Assembly: GCF_024757985.1 (NCBI RefSeq)
Contig: NZ_CP103289.1
Location: 930,001 to 994,000, forward strand
From: Cellulomonas sp. NS3
GTDB taxonomy: Bacteria; Actinomycetota; Actinomycetes; Actinomycetales; Cellulomonadaceae
Reading direction: 5' to 3'
DNA: 64,000 nucleotides
Each line of letters opens with the position of its first letter. Positions within the stretch are counted from its first letter, which is position 1. Both the position numbers and the translations under genes were made by a program. Positions 1 through 9,648 of this stretch are shown here, piece by piece. Below the pieces are notes generated by a model, which saw only the letters and a program-made list of their open reading frames with translations, ran no database searches and was not told the origin of the DNA.

Positions 1-839
<839 letters not shown>

Positions 840-999
840 GCGGCCATTGTGTCCGGTCGCGGGCGTCGTCGTCGGTCGACGGGCCCGGCGCGCCCCGGCG
901 CTGCTCGGTCGGGCGGGTCGTCGGAGCGCGCCTGGTGCCGCGGTCACCGGGCCAGTGGCCAGCCGCGGGCGCGCCGGCGTCGCGCCGTAGGGTGACGCC

Positions 1000-1983
1000 G
1001 TGCACGAGCCGGCCGCCCCCAGGACCTCCGCCGACGACCCCCTCGCCGGCCTCGCGGCCCTGCCCGGGGTCGCGGAGGCGGTCGACGCCGCGCGCCGGGC
1101 CTGCGAGGAGCTGCGGTGGCACGAGGCGTACCGCCGGCGCTGGCGCGAGGTGCGGGCCGAGGCGGGCCTGCGCTCCGCCCGCGGCAGCGCGGCGCTCGAC
1201 GGCGCCCGGGTGCCGCTCGACGTGGTGCGGGCGCTCGCGGTCGGCGCGGGGGCAGGCTCCGACCCCGGTCCCGGCGACCCGGCACGCCCCGAGCTCGCTC
1301 CAGCCGGCGCGGGGCACCCTGAGCGCGCCCGGCCCGGCCACAGCGGAGGCGCAGCCGTGGACCGGTCCGCACCCGACGTCGCCGTCGCGACCGGGGCGCT
1401 CCGGGCCGCGGCCGAGGTCGAGCGGCTCATGCCCGGGCTCGGTGCGCGCGGCGCCGCGGCGCTGCCGCCGTTCGGGCAGCTCGCGGCGCGGCTGCACGCG
1501 GCCGCCGGACGCGGCTGGGTCGCGGACGACGACCTCGGCCGGCTGCGCACCGACCAGCCGCCGCTCGACCTGCGGGGGCTCGGCGCGGCGCCGTCGGGCC
1601 CGGAGGTCGCCGCCCGGCTCGACCTCCTCGGCCGGGTGCTCCGCGAGACCCGCGTGCCCGCGGTCGTGGTCGCGGCTGTCGTGCACGGGGAGGTGCTCGC
1701 GCTGCGGCCGTTCGTCGCGGGCAACGGGCTCGTCGCGCGTGCGCTGTCGCGGCTCGTCCTCACGTCCCGCGGCCTCGACCCGACGGGTTCGCTCGTCCCC
1801 GAGCACACGTGGGCCGGCGCCCCCAACCCGTACCTGTCGGCGGCGGCGGGCTTCGCGACGGGGACGCCCGACGGGCTCGCGGGCTGGGTCGCGTTCTGCG
1901 CCCGCGGCGCGGTGGGCGGCGCGCGCGAGGCCCGGGCGGTCGCGGACGCGGTGCTCGCGGGACGGTTCCCGACGGACGGCTGA
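1000..1983 (+). CDS. Fic-fold protein with degenerate active site
   Basis: Reads from GTG 1000 for 327 residues. Near residues 230-250 the protein has [14 protein letters not shown], which aligns with the Fic motif HPFx(D/E)GNGRxxR. The fold-defining PF and GNG remain, but the catalytic His is Arg, the acidic metal ligand is Ala and the first phosphate-binding Arg is Leu. AMP-transfer activity is therefore unlikely (inference). Similar Fic-like genes with the same degeneracy are, from memory, found next to the HAD and Ssd genes in other Actinobacteria, so a conserved non-enzymatic role is possible. It faces the HAD gene tail-to-tail. Confidence 0.75.
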   Translation: MHEPAAPRTSADDPLAGLAALPGVAEAVDAARRACEELRWHEAYRRRWREVRAEAGLRSARGSAALDGARVPLDVVRALAVGAGAGSDPGPGDPARPELAPAGAGHPERARPGHSGGAAVDRSAPDVAVATGALRAAAEVERLMPGLGARGAAALPPFGQLAARLHAAAGRGWVADDDLGRLRTDQPPLDLRGLGAAPSGPEVAARLDLLGRVLRETRVPAVVVAAVVHGEVLALRPFVAGNGLVARALSRLVLTSRGLDPTGSLVPEHTWAGAPNPYLSAAAGFATGTPDGLAGWVAFCARGAVGGAREARAVADAVLAGRFPTDG

Positions 1984-2300
1984 AGCGCCCCCACCGCGGG
2001 CCGGACAGGGACGACGGCGCCCGTGAGGACGCCGTCGCCGAACAACGGACCGGAGGGATAGCAGGCGTGCAACTGCGTCGTCGCTACGGGCCAGCCCGGT
2101 CGACGTGTCCTATGCGTGGACGATCGCGCGTGGGTTCCCTGCGGGTCCGGCTGTCGTGGGTCCTTCGTACTCCCGCGGGAGAGCGGAGGGAAGCGTCGAG
2201 GTGTCCGGCCTGGTCAGGCCGTCGTCTCGGCGGTCAGCCCGTGGACGCGCGGTCCGAGGGGCGGACGGCCGGGACGAACCGGACACCAACGACCGGCCGC
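1984..2300. other. Intergenic region between convergent genes
   Basis: About 317 bases between two convergent genes. No convincing coding frame was found on either strand. A short inverted repeat GGCCTG/CAGGCC at 2207-2220 has a loop too small for a convincing terminator. Nothing else is recognisable. Confidence 0.4.
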
Positions 2301-3248
2301 TCAGGTCGCGGTGCGCCCGCGCCGCACGAGGTGCCAGACGAGCACCCCCACCGCCACGACGGCGCCCGCCGCGATCCCGGCCACGACAGGACGCGGCGGC
2401 GTCACCAGGGCGCGCAGGGCCACGGGCCGGGTGAACGTCAGGACCCCCCACCCCGACTCGGCGGCGAGGCGGCGCAGCGCGCGGTCGGGGTTGACGGCGA
2501 ACCCGTGCCCGACCACCTCGAGCATCGGCGCGTCGGTGATGGAGTCGGAGTACGCGTAGCTCGCCGCGAGGTCGTAGCCGCGCTCGGCCGCGAGCCGGGT
2601 GATCGCGAGCGCCTTGTTCTCGCCGTAGGCGTAGAAGTCGATCGCCCCGGTGTACCGACCGTCGACGACGCTCATCCGCGTCGCGATCACGTGGTCCGCG
2701 CCGAGCACCGCCGCGATGGGCCGCACCACCTCGGCGCCCGACGCGGACACCACGACGACGTCCCGGCCCGCGGCGTGGTGCTCCTCGATGAGCGTGACCG
2801 CCTCGGCGTAGACCGCCGCGTCGATCGACTCGTGCAGCGTCTCCTCGACGATCGACGAGACCTGCGCGACGTCCCACCCCGTGACGGTCTGCGCGAGGTT
2901 GGCCCGCAGCCGCTCCGTCTGCGCCGCGTCGGCACCGCCGACCAGGTAGAGGAACTGCGCGATCGCGGTGCGTACGACTGCCCGCCGGGTCAGCAGCCCG
3001 CCCGCGAGGAACGGCCGGGAGAACGCGGTGGCCGACGACGTCGCGATGATCGTCTTGTCGAGGTCGAAGAACGCGGCGGCGCCGGGCCGGGGGCCGGAGC
3101 GCGGTGCCGCCGGCCGGGACGTCGTCGCGGACCCGGGCGGTGCCGGGGCGGTCGCGGGCGGTGGTGTCGCGGGCGCGACGTCGCGCGCGTCGTGCCCGTC
3201 CGCGCCGGAGCCCGCCGGGACCGCGTCGTCCGATCCGTTCTCGACCAT
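2301..3248 (-). CDS. HAD-superfamily IB hydrolase (SerB-like phosphatase)
   Basis: Predicted phosphatase. After about 55 Ala/Pro-rich residues comes HAD motif I, FFDLDKTII, with the two catalytic aspartates; motif II is the VVVSASGAEVV segment and motif III/IV the YGENKALAI...AYSDSITDAPMLE segment. A hydrophobic stretch followed by HLVRRGR at the C-terminus suggests membrane anchoring. The order HAD-IB gene, divergent ssd, tadA is the arrangement of the Rv3661/Rv3660c region of mycobacteria. The ATG at 3248 was chosen as the first good start; the low-complexity N-terminus makes a later start possible. The physiological substrate is unknown. Confidence 0.88.
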   Translation of the reverse strand: MVENGSDDAVPAGSGADGHDARDVAPATPPPATAPAPPGSATTSRPAAPRSGPRPGAAAFFDLDKTIIATSSATAFSRPFLAGGLLTRRAVVRTAIAQFLYLVGGADAAQTERLRANLAQTVTGWDVAQVSSIVEETLHESIDAAVYAEAVTLIEEHHAAGRDVVVVSASGAEVVRPIAAVLGADHVIATRMSVVDGRYTGAIDFYAYGENKALAITRLAAERGYDLAASYAYSDSITDAPMLEVVGHGFAVNPDRALRRLAAESGWGVLTFTRPVALRALVTPPRPVVAGIAAGAVVAVGVLVWHLVRRGRTAT

Positions 3249-3502
3249 GACCTGACCAGGTGCCTCTCGTCGCCCGCCGCCGGTGAGCCTAGCGGGAGCG
3301 GCCGACGCTTTGCCGGGCCTCCGGGACGGGTGCACCGCGCCGACCGGAGCCACCCGGCGCGCCGCCGGCCACCCCCAGCCCCGCGCCGCTGCCGGCAGGG
3401 CGAGCGAGTGCAGGGCACGCGCCGCGCGCAGCCCGAGACGCGTGCAGCATCGGCGGTCGCGAGCGGGTCGTCGGACCTGCCGCCGAGGCGGAGGAGGTCG
3501 GG

Positions 3503-4372
3503 GTGTTCGCTCGCAGCTCGGAGGTGCTCGACGCGAGGTCGGACGTCGCCGCCCGGCGTGCGCCGGGCGGGTGGCCGCGGCCCGGGGAGGTCGACGCGGC
3601 GCCGGGCGTCCCCGGGGGACCCGGTTCCCGAGCGGTCGCGTCGACGCGCGGAGCGGCGCGGCGAGCGCGCCCCGGGCGTGGCGTCGTGGGCGTCGTCGGG
3701 GCGCGCGGCGGCGCCGGCGCCTCGACGTTCGCGGCCGCGCTCGCGCACCGCCTCGCCCGGCGCGGGTCGGCGGCGCTCGTCGATCTCGAGCGCACGGGCG
3801 GTGGCGTGGACGTGCTCGTCGGGCTCGAGGGCGCCGACGGTCTGCGCTGGCCCGACCTCGTCGGTGCGCGCGGGGAGATCGCCGGCGTCGAGCTCCTCGC
3901 GCTGCTGCCGAGCTGGGGCGGGTGCACGGTGCTGAGCGCCGACCGGGCGCGTCCGGGCCCACCGCCGGCGGCAGCCGTGGACGACGTGCTCGGCGCCCTG
4001 GCGTCCGAGGTCGACCACGTCGTCGTCGACCTCGACCGGGCGGACGTCGCCGAACGGTCCGACGTGCTCGCGCTGTGCGGGGTCGTGCTCGTGGTCGTCC
4101 CGCGCGACCTGCGGGCCGTCGCGGGCGCGCTCGCCCTGCGTCCTGCGCTCGTGGAGGCCGTCGAGGACGTGCGTCTCGTCGTCCGCGGCCCCGCTCCCGG
4201 CGGTCTCAGCGCGCTTGAGCTCGCCCACGTGGTCGACCTCCCGCTCGGCGTGTCGATGGCCGCCGACCGGGCGGTCGCTGCGGCGTGCGAGCGGGGCGGG
4301 GGGCCGGCCGGCCCGGGGTTGCGGCGCGGGCCGTTGCTGCGCGCGGTCGCTCGGCTGGCGGAGGACCTGTGA
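3503..4372 (+). CDS. ssd: Septum-site-determining protein Ssd / TadZ-CpaE-like ATPase
   Basis: MinD/ParA-type P-loop protein of 289 residues from GTG 3503. A ~50-residue disordered N-terminus precedes the Walker A-like segment VVGARGGAGASTFAAALA, in which both lysines of the deviant ParA Walker A are missing, as is common in Ssd and CpaE-like proteins. The later VVVDLDRADVAERSD segment fits the switch/Walker B region. Family knowledge suggests a role in positioning the Tad pilus machine or in septum placement. The stop overlaps the tadA GTG by four bases, so it is the first gene of the tad operon. Confidence 0.85.
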   Translation: MFARSSEVLDARSDVAARRAPGGWPRPGEVDAAPGVPGGPGSRAVASTRGAARRARPGRGVVGVVGARGGAGASTFAAALAHRLARRGSAALVDLERTGGGVDVLVGLEGADGLRWPDLVGARGEIAGVELLALLPSWGGCTVLSADRARPGPPPAAAVDDVLGALASEVDHVVVDLDRADVAERSDVLALCGVVLVVVPRDLRAVAGALALRPALVEAVEDVRLVVRGPAPGGLSALELAHVVDLPLGVSMAADRAVAAACERGGGPAGPGLRRGPLLRAVARLAEDL

Positions 4373-5703
4373 GGCCGCCCACCGGCTCCGCGGCGGACGA
4401 GGAGCGCGGGGGACTGCGGCTGCAGCCGGTCGGCGCGGGGCGCTCGGCGGAGTCGGTCGGCGCGGGGTGGGCAGGCCCGCCCGGTGAGCTCGACGACGCG
4501 GCACGGTCCGGGGAGCTCGTCGGGCCGGCGCGGCGAGGGCGGCCGGTGCCGTCCGTCGACCGTGCGCTGCTCGACGACGTGCGGGACCGGCTCGCGCGGC
4601 GCGGTGCAGCGCCCGACGCGGGCGAGATCGCCGCGGCGCTGCGCGCGTCGGGCACGCTGCTCGGCAGCCGCGCGCTCGTCGATCTCGAGCGGGCCGTGCG
4701 GGCCGAGGTGCTCGGCGCCGGCCCGCTCCAGCAGTACCTCGACGACCCGGACGTCACCGACGTCCTCGTGAACGCGCCCGACGAGGTGTGGGTCGAACGG
4801 TGCGGGCGGCTCGAGCGCACGCCCCTCGAGCTCGGCAGCCCCCAGACCGTCCGGGAGCTCGCGGTCCGGCTCGCGGCCGTCGGCGGCCAGCGCCTCGACG
4901 ACGCCAGCCCGACGGTCGACGCGCGCCTGCCCGACGGCACCCGACTCCACGCCGTCCTGCCGCCTGTCGCCGGCGGCTGCACGCTGCTGTCGCTGCGGGT
5001 CCTGCGGCGGCGCGCGTTCACGCTGCCCGAGCTCGTCGCGTCCGGGAGCGTCGCGCCCGCGCTCGCGCCCGTCCTGCGCGCCCTCGTCGACGCGCGCGCG
5101 AGCTTCCTCGTGTCGGGGTCGACGGGCACCGGCAAGACGACGCTGCTCGCGGCGCTGCTCTCGCTCGTCCCCGCGCACGAGCGGATCGTGTGCATCGAGG
5201 AGTCCGGCGAGCTCGCGCCGGCGCACCCGCACGTCGTCCATCTCCTCGCGCGGCACGCCAACGTCGACGGGGCGGGCGGCGTGGACCTCGCGGACCTCGT
5301 CCGGCAGGCCCTGCGCATGCGGCCCGACCGGATCGTGCTCGGCGAGTGCCGCGGCGCCGAGGTCCGCGAGGTCCTGACCGCGCTCAACACCGGGCACGAC
5401 GGCGGCTGCGCGACCGTCCACGCCAACACGGCGTCGGACGTGCCGGCCCGGCTCGAGGCGCTCGCCTCCCTCGCGGGGATGTCGCGCGCGTCCGTCGCCG
5501 CGCAGGCCGCGAGCGCGCTCGACGCGGTGCTCCACGTGCGCCGCACGGGACCGCTGCGCCACCTCGCGCAGGTCGGTGTGGTGCGACGGGACGGCGACGG
5601 CGAGCTGCGCGTCGACGTCGCGGTCGACGTCGCCGGCGGCGTCGCGGTGCGGGGACCGGGGTGGCCCGTGCTCGCCGAGCGGCTCGGGCTCGGCGCACCG
5701 TGA
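4369..5703 (+). CDS. tadA: Tad pilus assembly ATPase TadA (secretion ATPase)
   Basis: Hexameric ATPase driving Flp/Tad pilus assembly at the inner face of the membrane. Starting at the GTG that overlaps the ssd stop it gives 444 residues. Walker A is SGSTGTGKTTLLAALL (about residue 250); the Asp box/Walker B and His box follow as RPDRIVLGECRGAEV and GHDGGCATVHANT. The VDARLPDGTRLHAVLPP segment is typical of the CpaF/TadA branch. The first ~60 residues are low complexity. It overlaps both neighbours by four bases (GTGA), which implies translational coupling. Confidence 0.95.
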   Translation: MRPPTGSAADEERGGLRLQPVGAGRSAESVGAGWAGPPGELDDAARSGELVGPARRGRPVPSVDRALLDDVRDRLARRGAAPDAGEIAAALRASGTLLGSRALVDLERAVRAEVLGAGPLQQYLDDPDVTDVLVNAPDEVWVERCGRLERTPLELGSPQTVRELAVRLAAVGGQRLDDASPTVDARLPDGTRLHAVLPPVAGGCTLLSLRVLRRRAFTLPELVASGSVAPALAPVLRALVDARASFLVSGSTGTGKTTLLAALLSLVPAHERIVCIEESGELAPAHPHVVHLLARHANVDGAGGVDLADLVRQALRMRPDRIVLGECRGAEVREVLTALNTGHDGGCATVHANTASDVPARLEALASLAGMSRASVAAQAASALDAVLHVRRTGPLRHLAQVGVVRRDGDGELRVDVAVDVAGGVAVRGPGWPVLAERLGLGAP

Positions 5704-6410
5704 GCAGCGTGGGGGCCGGGCTCCTGGTCGCGCTCGCCGTCCTGGCGGCGACGGGTCCACGCGGGCGGACGGCAGCACGGCTCGGTGAGCCGGCCGGGCG
5801 TCGGCCGAGGCGGGGGCGCCGTGGCGCGGACGACGGCTCGACGGGTGGCGTGCTGCCGCGACCCGGCCTGTTCGCGGCGGGGGAGCTCGCCGCCGCCGTG
5901 ACGGGCGTCGCGTCGGCGCTGCGGGCGGGCAGCTCCCCGGCCCACGCGTGGCTGACCGTGACCGGGATCGTCGTGGGACCGCACGGCGTACCGGCGCTCG
6001 CGGACCTCCTCCCCGCAGGCTTGTCGCAGCACCGGACCGGGCGTGGCCTGCGCGAGCAGCACGTGCGTCGCGCGCGGGCCGTCGTGGCCGCGGGCAGGCT
6101 CGCGGCCGAGCTCGGGACGCCGCTCGGCCCCGTGCTCGACCGGGTCGCCCGGACGCTCGAGAGCGACGAGGAGCTCGACGCGGACCGCCGTGCCGCGCTG
6201 GCCGGTCCCCGGTCGACCGCCACGGTGCTGCGGTGGCTGCCCGTCCTCGGCGTCGTGCTCGGGGCGGCCCTCGGGGCGGACCCGCTCGGCGTCCTCCTCG
6301 ACGGCGGGCTCGGCGCGACGTCCGCGCTCGCGGGAGCGGTGCTGCTCGGAGCCGGGCACGTGTGGACGCGACGGCTCGTCCTGGCCGCCCAGACGCCGGG
6401 TGACCGGTGA
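5700..6410 (+). CDS. tadB: Tad pilus platform protein TadB (type II secretion F domain)
   Basis: Polytopic inner-membrane platform protein that works with TadA. GTG 5700 overlaps the tadA stop; 236 residues. There is a hydrophobic N-terminus, a cytoplasmic helical bundle with LFAAGELAAAVTGVASALRAGSSPAHAW, the T2SSF pattern of gly-rich turns (AAELGTPLGPVLDRVARTL), and two C-terminal membrane segments. It is shorter than proteobacterial TadB, which is usual in Actinobacteria. It overlaps tadC by four bases. Confidence 0.87.
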   Translation: MSSVGAGLLVALAVLAATGPRGRTAARLGEPAGRRPRRGRRGADDGSTGGVLPRPGLFAAGELAAAVTGVASALRAGSSPAHAWLTVTGIVVGPHGVPALADLLPAGLSQHRTGRGLREQHVRRARAVVAAGRLAAELGTPLGPVLDRVARTLESDEELDADRRAALAGPRSTATVLRWLPVLGVVLGAALGADPLGVLLDGGLGATSALAGAVLLGAGHVWTRRLVLAAQTPGDR

Positions 6411-7003
6411 GCGCCGCGGCCGTGGCGCTCGTCGTCGCTCTCCTCGTCGGGCTCGCACGGGTGCCCTGGAGCGCCGGGCGCTCGGCGCGGCTCGCGGGGG
6501 TCGGCCGGCGGTGCGGTCGCGTCGGCCGGAGCAGACGGGTCGACCCGTCCGAAGGGGACGTGCTCGACGTCGGGGGCGGCGTCGACGTCGTGCTCGTCCT
6601 CGACCTCCTCGAGGTCGCCGTGGCGTCCGGGGCGGCGCTGCCGCGCGCCGTCCAGGCGGTCGGGGACGCCGTGGGAGGTGACGACGGAGCGGCGCTCACG
6701 GCCGCCGCTCGTGCCCTCGTCCTCGGTGCGGGCTGGCCAGCGGCGTGGTCGGCCGTGCCGTCCCGGTTCGCTCCGGTCGCCGAGTGCCTGGCGGACTCGT
6801 GGTCGTCCGGTGCGGCGCCGGGGCCACGGTTGCGCGCCGCGGCGGACGAGGTGAACCGCGACCGGCGACGCACCGCGCGCGAGGCGGCCGGCCGGCTCGG
6901 AGTGAGGCTCGTGCTCCCGCTCGGGCTGTGCCTCCTGCCGTCCTTCGTGCTCCTCGGGCTCGTCCCGGTCGTCGTGTCCCTCGCCGGAGGCCTCCTGGGC
7001 TGA
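6407..7003 (+). CDS. tadC: Tad pilus platform protein TadC (type II secretion F domain)
   Basis: Second platform subunit, 198 residues, from GTG 6407 overlapping the tadB stop. An N-terminal membrane segment is followed by the T2SSF helical domain (LEVAVASGAALPRAVQAVG) and a C-terminal hydrophobic hairpin (LVLPLGLCLLPSFVLLGLVPVVVSLAGG). In related actinobacterial loci the pilin gene (DUF4244) comes directly after tadC. Here that gene is about 11 kb away, beyond the palindrome-bearing island, so tadC is the last gene before the interruption. Confidence 0.85.
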   Translation: MSAAAVALVVALLVGLARVPWSAGRSARLAGVGRRCGRVGRSRRVDPSEGDVLDVGGGVDVVLVLDLLEVAVASGAALPRAVQAVGDAVGGDDGAALTAAARALVLGAGWPAAWSAVPSRFAPVAECLADSWSSGAAPGPRLRAAADEVNRDRRRTAREAAGRLGVRLVLPLGLCLLPSFVLLGLVPVVVSLAGGLLG

Positions 7004-7293
7004 GGCCCCTCCCGGCCGCGCACGCGAGCCAGACGTTGCCGCGTCCGGGGCTATTGCATAACCTGCGGCTGTCGCATCGTCGCGACCACCCGAGGGAGGT
7101 GACCCCGTGGGAACCCTGCTCGTCGCGAGCACGCCCTCGATCGGCGCCGGCCGCTCGCGCAGCCCGCGCCCGCGTCACCTGGCGCTCACCGCCGGTGGCC
7201 GACCCGCGGTCGACCCGTCACCCGGCCCGAACGGGCACCACGAAGCTGGGCGGAGCACCGGGTCCTGACCCGTGAGCACGCCCGTGAAGGCGG

Positions 7294-7320
7294 CGCCCGG
7301 TCCAGGGGGTGGACCGGGCG
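7294..7320 (+). terminator. Stem-loop, possible terminator after tadC
   Basis: A perfect 10-bp GC-rich stem (CGCCCGGTCC pairing with GGACCGGGCG) around a 7-base loop. No T tract follows, as is common in high-GC organisms. It could end the ssd-tadABC transcript. Confidence 0.5.
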
Positions 7321-7590
7321 TCGCTGTGTCCGGCCCAAGGGGCCGCTGCCCGCTGCCCGGAGCTCGCAGCTCGCTGCCCGCTGTCCCGAGCCCACTGTCC
7401 ACTGTCCGGAGTCCGGTGCCCTGAGCCCGCCGTTCGCAGCCGGAGTCCGTAGCCCGGGGCGCGGCGTCGCGCCGTCGAGGGGGACGAGCGCGCGTCAGCG
7501 GGGACCGACACCTGTTGTCGTCGCCCCGCGCGCGCGCGTCTCGTCGATGCGGCTGCGGGCGCGTGTTCGGATGGCTTCGTGAGGAGCCAC
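7321..7590. repeat. Gene-free edge of the island with short degenerate repeats
   Basis: Together with 7004-7293 this is an almost 600-base stretch without a convincing gene. Around 7341-7440 the sequence is built of short degenerate units resembling CTGCCCG and ACTGTCCGGAGTC, which read as SGQRA-like repeats in one minus frame. The left boundary of the island should lie here, but I see no palindrome copy, target duplication or integrase gene marking it. Confidence 0.4.
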
Positions 7591-8034
7591 ATGCAGCAGC
7601 CATTGATGAGTGTCACCGTTCGCCGGGCGTTCGGCTGGGGGATCGTCGTCCTGGTCGACGATGATCCGGAGCACGGGGACGTCCCTGACGTCGATTCGGA
7701 GCAGCCCGTGTCCGCGACCGAGACCGGGATGGTCGTGCTGGTGCGTCACGCCACGGCCACGGACGAGTACGACGAGGACGACATGCTCGTCCTCGCGCAG
7801 GCCGAGGTGACGATTCGGCTGCTCGCGGAGTCGCAGCCCGACAACCCGACTCGTGCGGTGCTCTACACCGGTGTGCTGCGTGTGCCGTCCCGGCGCCTTT
7901 CTGTCGGGGACGCGAATGACGAGATCGTCGTGCCCGCTCACCATTCGAATCTTGTGACCGTCTCGGTCGAGGTGGGCGCCGTGATCGACGACGGGGCGGA
8001 CGCGGTGCGCGTCGACCTCGCCCCGGTGCTCTAA
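7591..8034 (+). CDS. Hypothetical protein, beta-rich, first gene of the island
   Basis: A 147-residue acidic protein. ATG 7591 is preceded by GAGGAG; GTG 7579 or ATG 7606 are alternatives. The chain alternates short hydrophobic strands and acidic turns (GIVVLVDDDPEHGDV, EIVVPAHHSNLVTVSVEVGAVIDDG), which suggests a small beta fold. No signal peptide or membrane segment. I do not recognise the family. Size, acidity and setting resemble toxin-immunity proteins, but this is inference. No palindrome separates it from the next gene, so the two may form one unit. Confidence 0.65.
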   Translation: MQQPLMSVTVRRAFGWGIVVLVDDDPEHGDVPDVDSEQPVSATETGMVVLVRHATATDEYDEDDMLVLAQAEVTIRLLAESQPDNPTRAVLYTGVLRVPSRRLSVGDANDEIVVPAHHSNLVTVSVEVGAVIDDGADAVRVDLAPVL

Positions 8035-8069
8035 GCGGGTCGGGTGGCATCGACGCTTCCGCGTCTTGG

Positions 8070-8450
8070 GTGAGTGGCGGGGTGATCGCTCTGGAAGCGC
8101 TCGTCGGGTGCCCCGTGTCGCGGCTGATGCTCGACCACCAGGTGGCGCTGCTCCTCGTCGACGATGCAAGCGAAGGGCAACGAGTCAGCGCCACCCTGAT
8201 CCTCGAGGAGGCGTTCGAGCTGACGCTCGGACCAGAAGCGCACCTCGTCGACCCGGACGACCCCACGACTCTGGGACCGACCTGCCGGCTGCTGCACCAG
8301 ACGATCTCCGCGGCATCCGCGGCAGACGGCGGCGCGCTGGACCTCCAGTTGGGCGACGCGATCGCGTTGTCGCTTACGCCCACGGGGAACTACGAAGCAT
8401 GGGAGCTCTCCGGCACGGGCGTGCCCTCGGTGCTCGTAGGTCCCGCCTGA
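8070..8450 (+). CDS. DUF6188-like small protein
   Basis: 126 residues from GTG 8070. The pattern LVGCPVSRLMLDHQVALLLVDD followed by ATLILEEAFELTL and a C-terminal DAIALSLTPTGNYEAWELSG resembles DUF6188, a family of small beta-rich actinobacterial proteins often found among toxin-immunity genes (from memory of the pattern, not a search). It reads with the preceding gene and ends directly against palindrome copy 1, whose other side meets the 3' end of the minus-strand gene at 8500-9219. Confidence 0.65.
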   Translation: MSGGVIALEALVGCPVSRLMLDHQVALLLVDDASEGQRVSATLILEEAFELTLGPEAHLVDPDDPTTLGPTCRLLHQTISAASAADGGALDLQLGDAIALSLTPTGNYEAWELSGTGVPSVLVGPA

Positions 8451-8480
8451 CATGTACTCAAACGAACGTTCGAGTGCATG
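8451..8480. repeat. Island palindrome, copy 1
   Basis: Left half CATGTACTCAAACGA; the right half is its reverse complement with three mismatches. It lies between the 3' ends of two convergent genes and begins immediately after the stop of the gene at 8070-8450. The right flank (to about 8494) matches, in inverted form, the left flank of copy 8. Confidence 0.85.
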
Positions 8481-8499
8481 TCTCACGGCCGAGGGGGTG

Positions 8500-9219
8500 T
8501 CAGGCGCCGGGAGGGGCCCAGGACGTGAGTAGGTGGTGGGCGCGGTCTGCGACGTGGTCGAGGAGTGAGAGGTCGACGTCGGATCCGCCGAAGCGCGTGT
8601 GCAGGACGCTGCTGATGTCGTGCGCAGTGCTCGGACCGGGTAGCTCGAGCACGGTGTCGACCCAGCGGTCGTACCCGTCGGGCATCTCGACGCGCCACGC
8701 GCGCAGGCCTCGAGGATCCACTCGCCACAGAGTTTCCACGAGCTCGCTGCGCACGCGCTCGGTGACTAATCGTCTGCAGAGGGCGTTCACGTGCAGGGCG
8801 GGGAGGGTTCCGGCGTCCAGCGGCAGGGCGCTGGACGCGGCCTCGTCGTCATAGCGGAGGTCGATCAGCTCGGTGGGGTCATCGTCGGCATAGGTCACGA
8901 ACGCCCACCGGCCGGCGTCGTCGCGCCAGCGCCAGCGGTTGACCGCCCATGTCTCCCGGTCGAACGCTGGGCTGGGCGTGACCGGCTGCCACCCGGACGT
9001 GGACAGGGTGCCGGTGTGGCACCGGACCGCTCCCAGTGCTGCGTTCGGATCCGGAAGCACCAGCGGTGCCCCTGGGGTTCTCTCGGAGGAGGGGAGTAGC
9101 ACCAGCGTGAACATCGCGCCCCGCCGTGCTGCTCGCGCCACCAGGCCCCAGGTCGGCCGGTAGGTACCGGACGGGATCGCGTAGAGCTCTCCCTCGTGGA
9201 CGCGCATGGCACTCATCAT
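8500..9219 (-). CDS. Hypothetical protein with Imm26-like N-terminus
   Basis: 239 residues from ATG 9219 (a second ATG follows directly). The N-terminal GELYAIPSGTYRPTWGLVAR fits the start of the Imm26 immunity family, in which a GD/E-x-hydrophobic-AIP strand is followed by a G-x-V/L strand; this match is from memory and weak. The remainder is rich in Trp, Arg and Asp (WAVNRWRWRDDAGRWAF) and unrecognised. It occupies the whole interval between palindrome copies 1 and 2. A decayed relative of its 5' end lies at 14046-14200. Confidence 0.65.
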   Translation of the reverse strand: MMSAMRVHEGELYAIPSGTYRPTWGLVARAARRGAMFTLVLLPSSERTPGAPLVLPDPNAALGAVRCHTGTLSTSGWQPVTPSPAFDRETWAVNRWRWRDDAGRWAFVTYADDDPTELIDLRYDDEAASSALPLDAGTLPALHVNALCRRLVTERVRSELVETLWRVDPRGLRAWRVEMPDGYDRWVDTVLELPGPSTAHDISSVLHTRFGGSDVDLSLLDHVADRAHHLLTSWAPPGA

Positions 9220-9254
9220 CGGGTGACGCCAGGCACTTCGTCGGCAGCGTGGCG

Positions 9255-9284
9255 GGTGTACTCAAACGATCGTTTTAGTGCATC
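9255..9284. repeat. Island palindrome, copy 2
   Basis: Left half ends in GTACTCAAACGA; the right half is TCGTTTTAGTGCATC. It sits between the 5' ends of divergent genes (start at 9219 on minus, 9367 on plus). The roughly 50 bases on its left (9203-9254) match 14046-14097 in inverted orientation. Confidence 0.85.
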
Positions 9285-9366
9285 CGCGTGAGCGCGTTCC
9301 CGTCGGCTTAGGTGGCACCTGAGCGGGTCGCCGCCGTTACGGGCACCGGTCTGGGACGCTCCAGGT

Positions 9367-9615
9367 GTGCTGAGAGTGCGCGTGACGAATGACGACCGAC
9401 AAGTCCGAGTCGTGAACGTCGAGCCGTATGGCGACAGCCCGTCGCTGGAGCCGGGCGATCCACTGACCGTCGAGGTCGCCGACGGCCCGGATGTGCTCAT
9501 CGAGTTCGCACTGTCGCCGGGCCCGGTTGGCGAAGTGTTGTGGATGTCGGTGGATGGAGTCGTCGTGACCGCCTCCGATCTGAAGGTCAACGGTCGGACG
9601 ATCTGGCCAACCTGA
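9367..9615 (+). CDS. Small hypothetical protein, 82 aa
   Basis: GTG 9367 opens an 82-residue acidic protein, strand-rich throughout (LRVRVTNDDRQVRVVNVEPYG, PDVLIEFALSPGPVGEVLWMSVDG). No domain is recognised. It converges with the gene at 9649-9966 and both lie inside the same palindrome interval (copies 2 and 3). Coding is supported by codon usage and a clean frame, but it is short. Confidence 0.5.
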   Translation: MLRVRVTNDDRQVRVVNVEPYGDSPSLEPGDPLTVEVADGPDVLIEFALSPGPVGEVLWMSVDGVVVTASDLKVNGRTIWPT

Positions 9616-9648
9616 GTAGCCCACGGGCGCCTCACAGGAGGCGTCTAC

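Noticed and set aside
7004-7590. tRNA gene as an integration site at the left edge of the island
   Set aside because: No cloverleaf with T-loop or anticodon-arm features is found on either strand.
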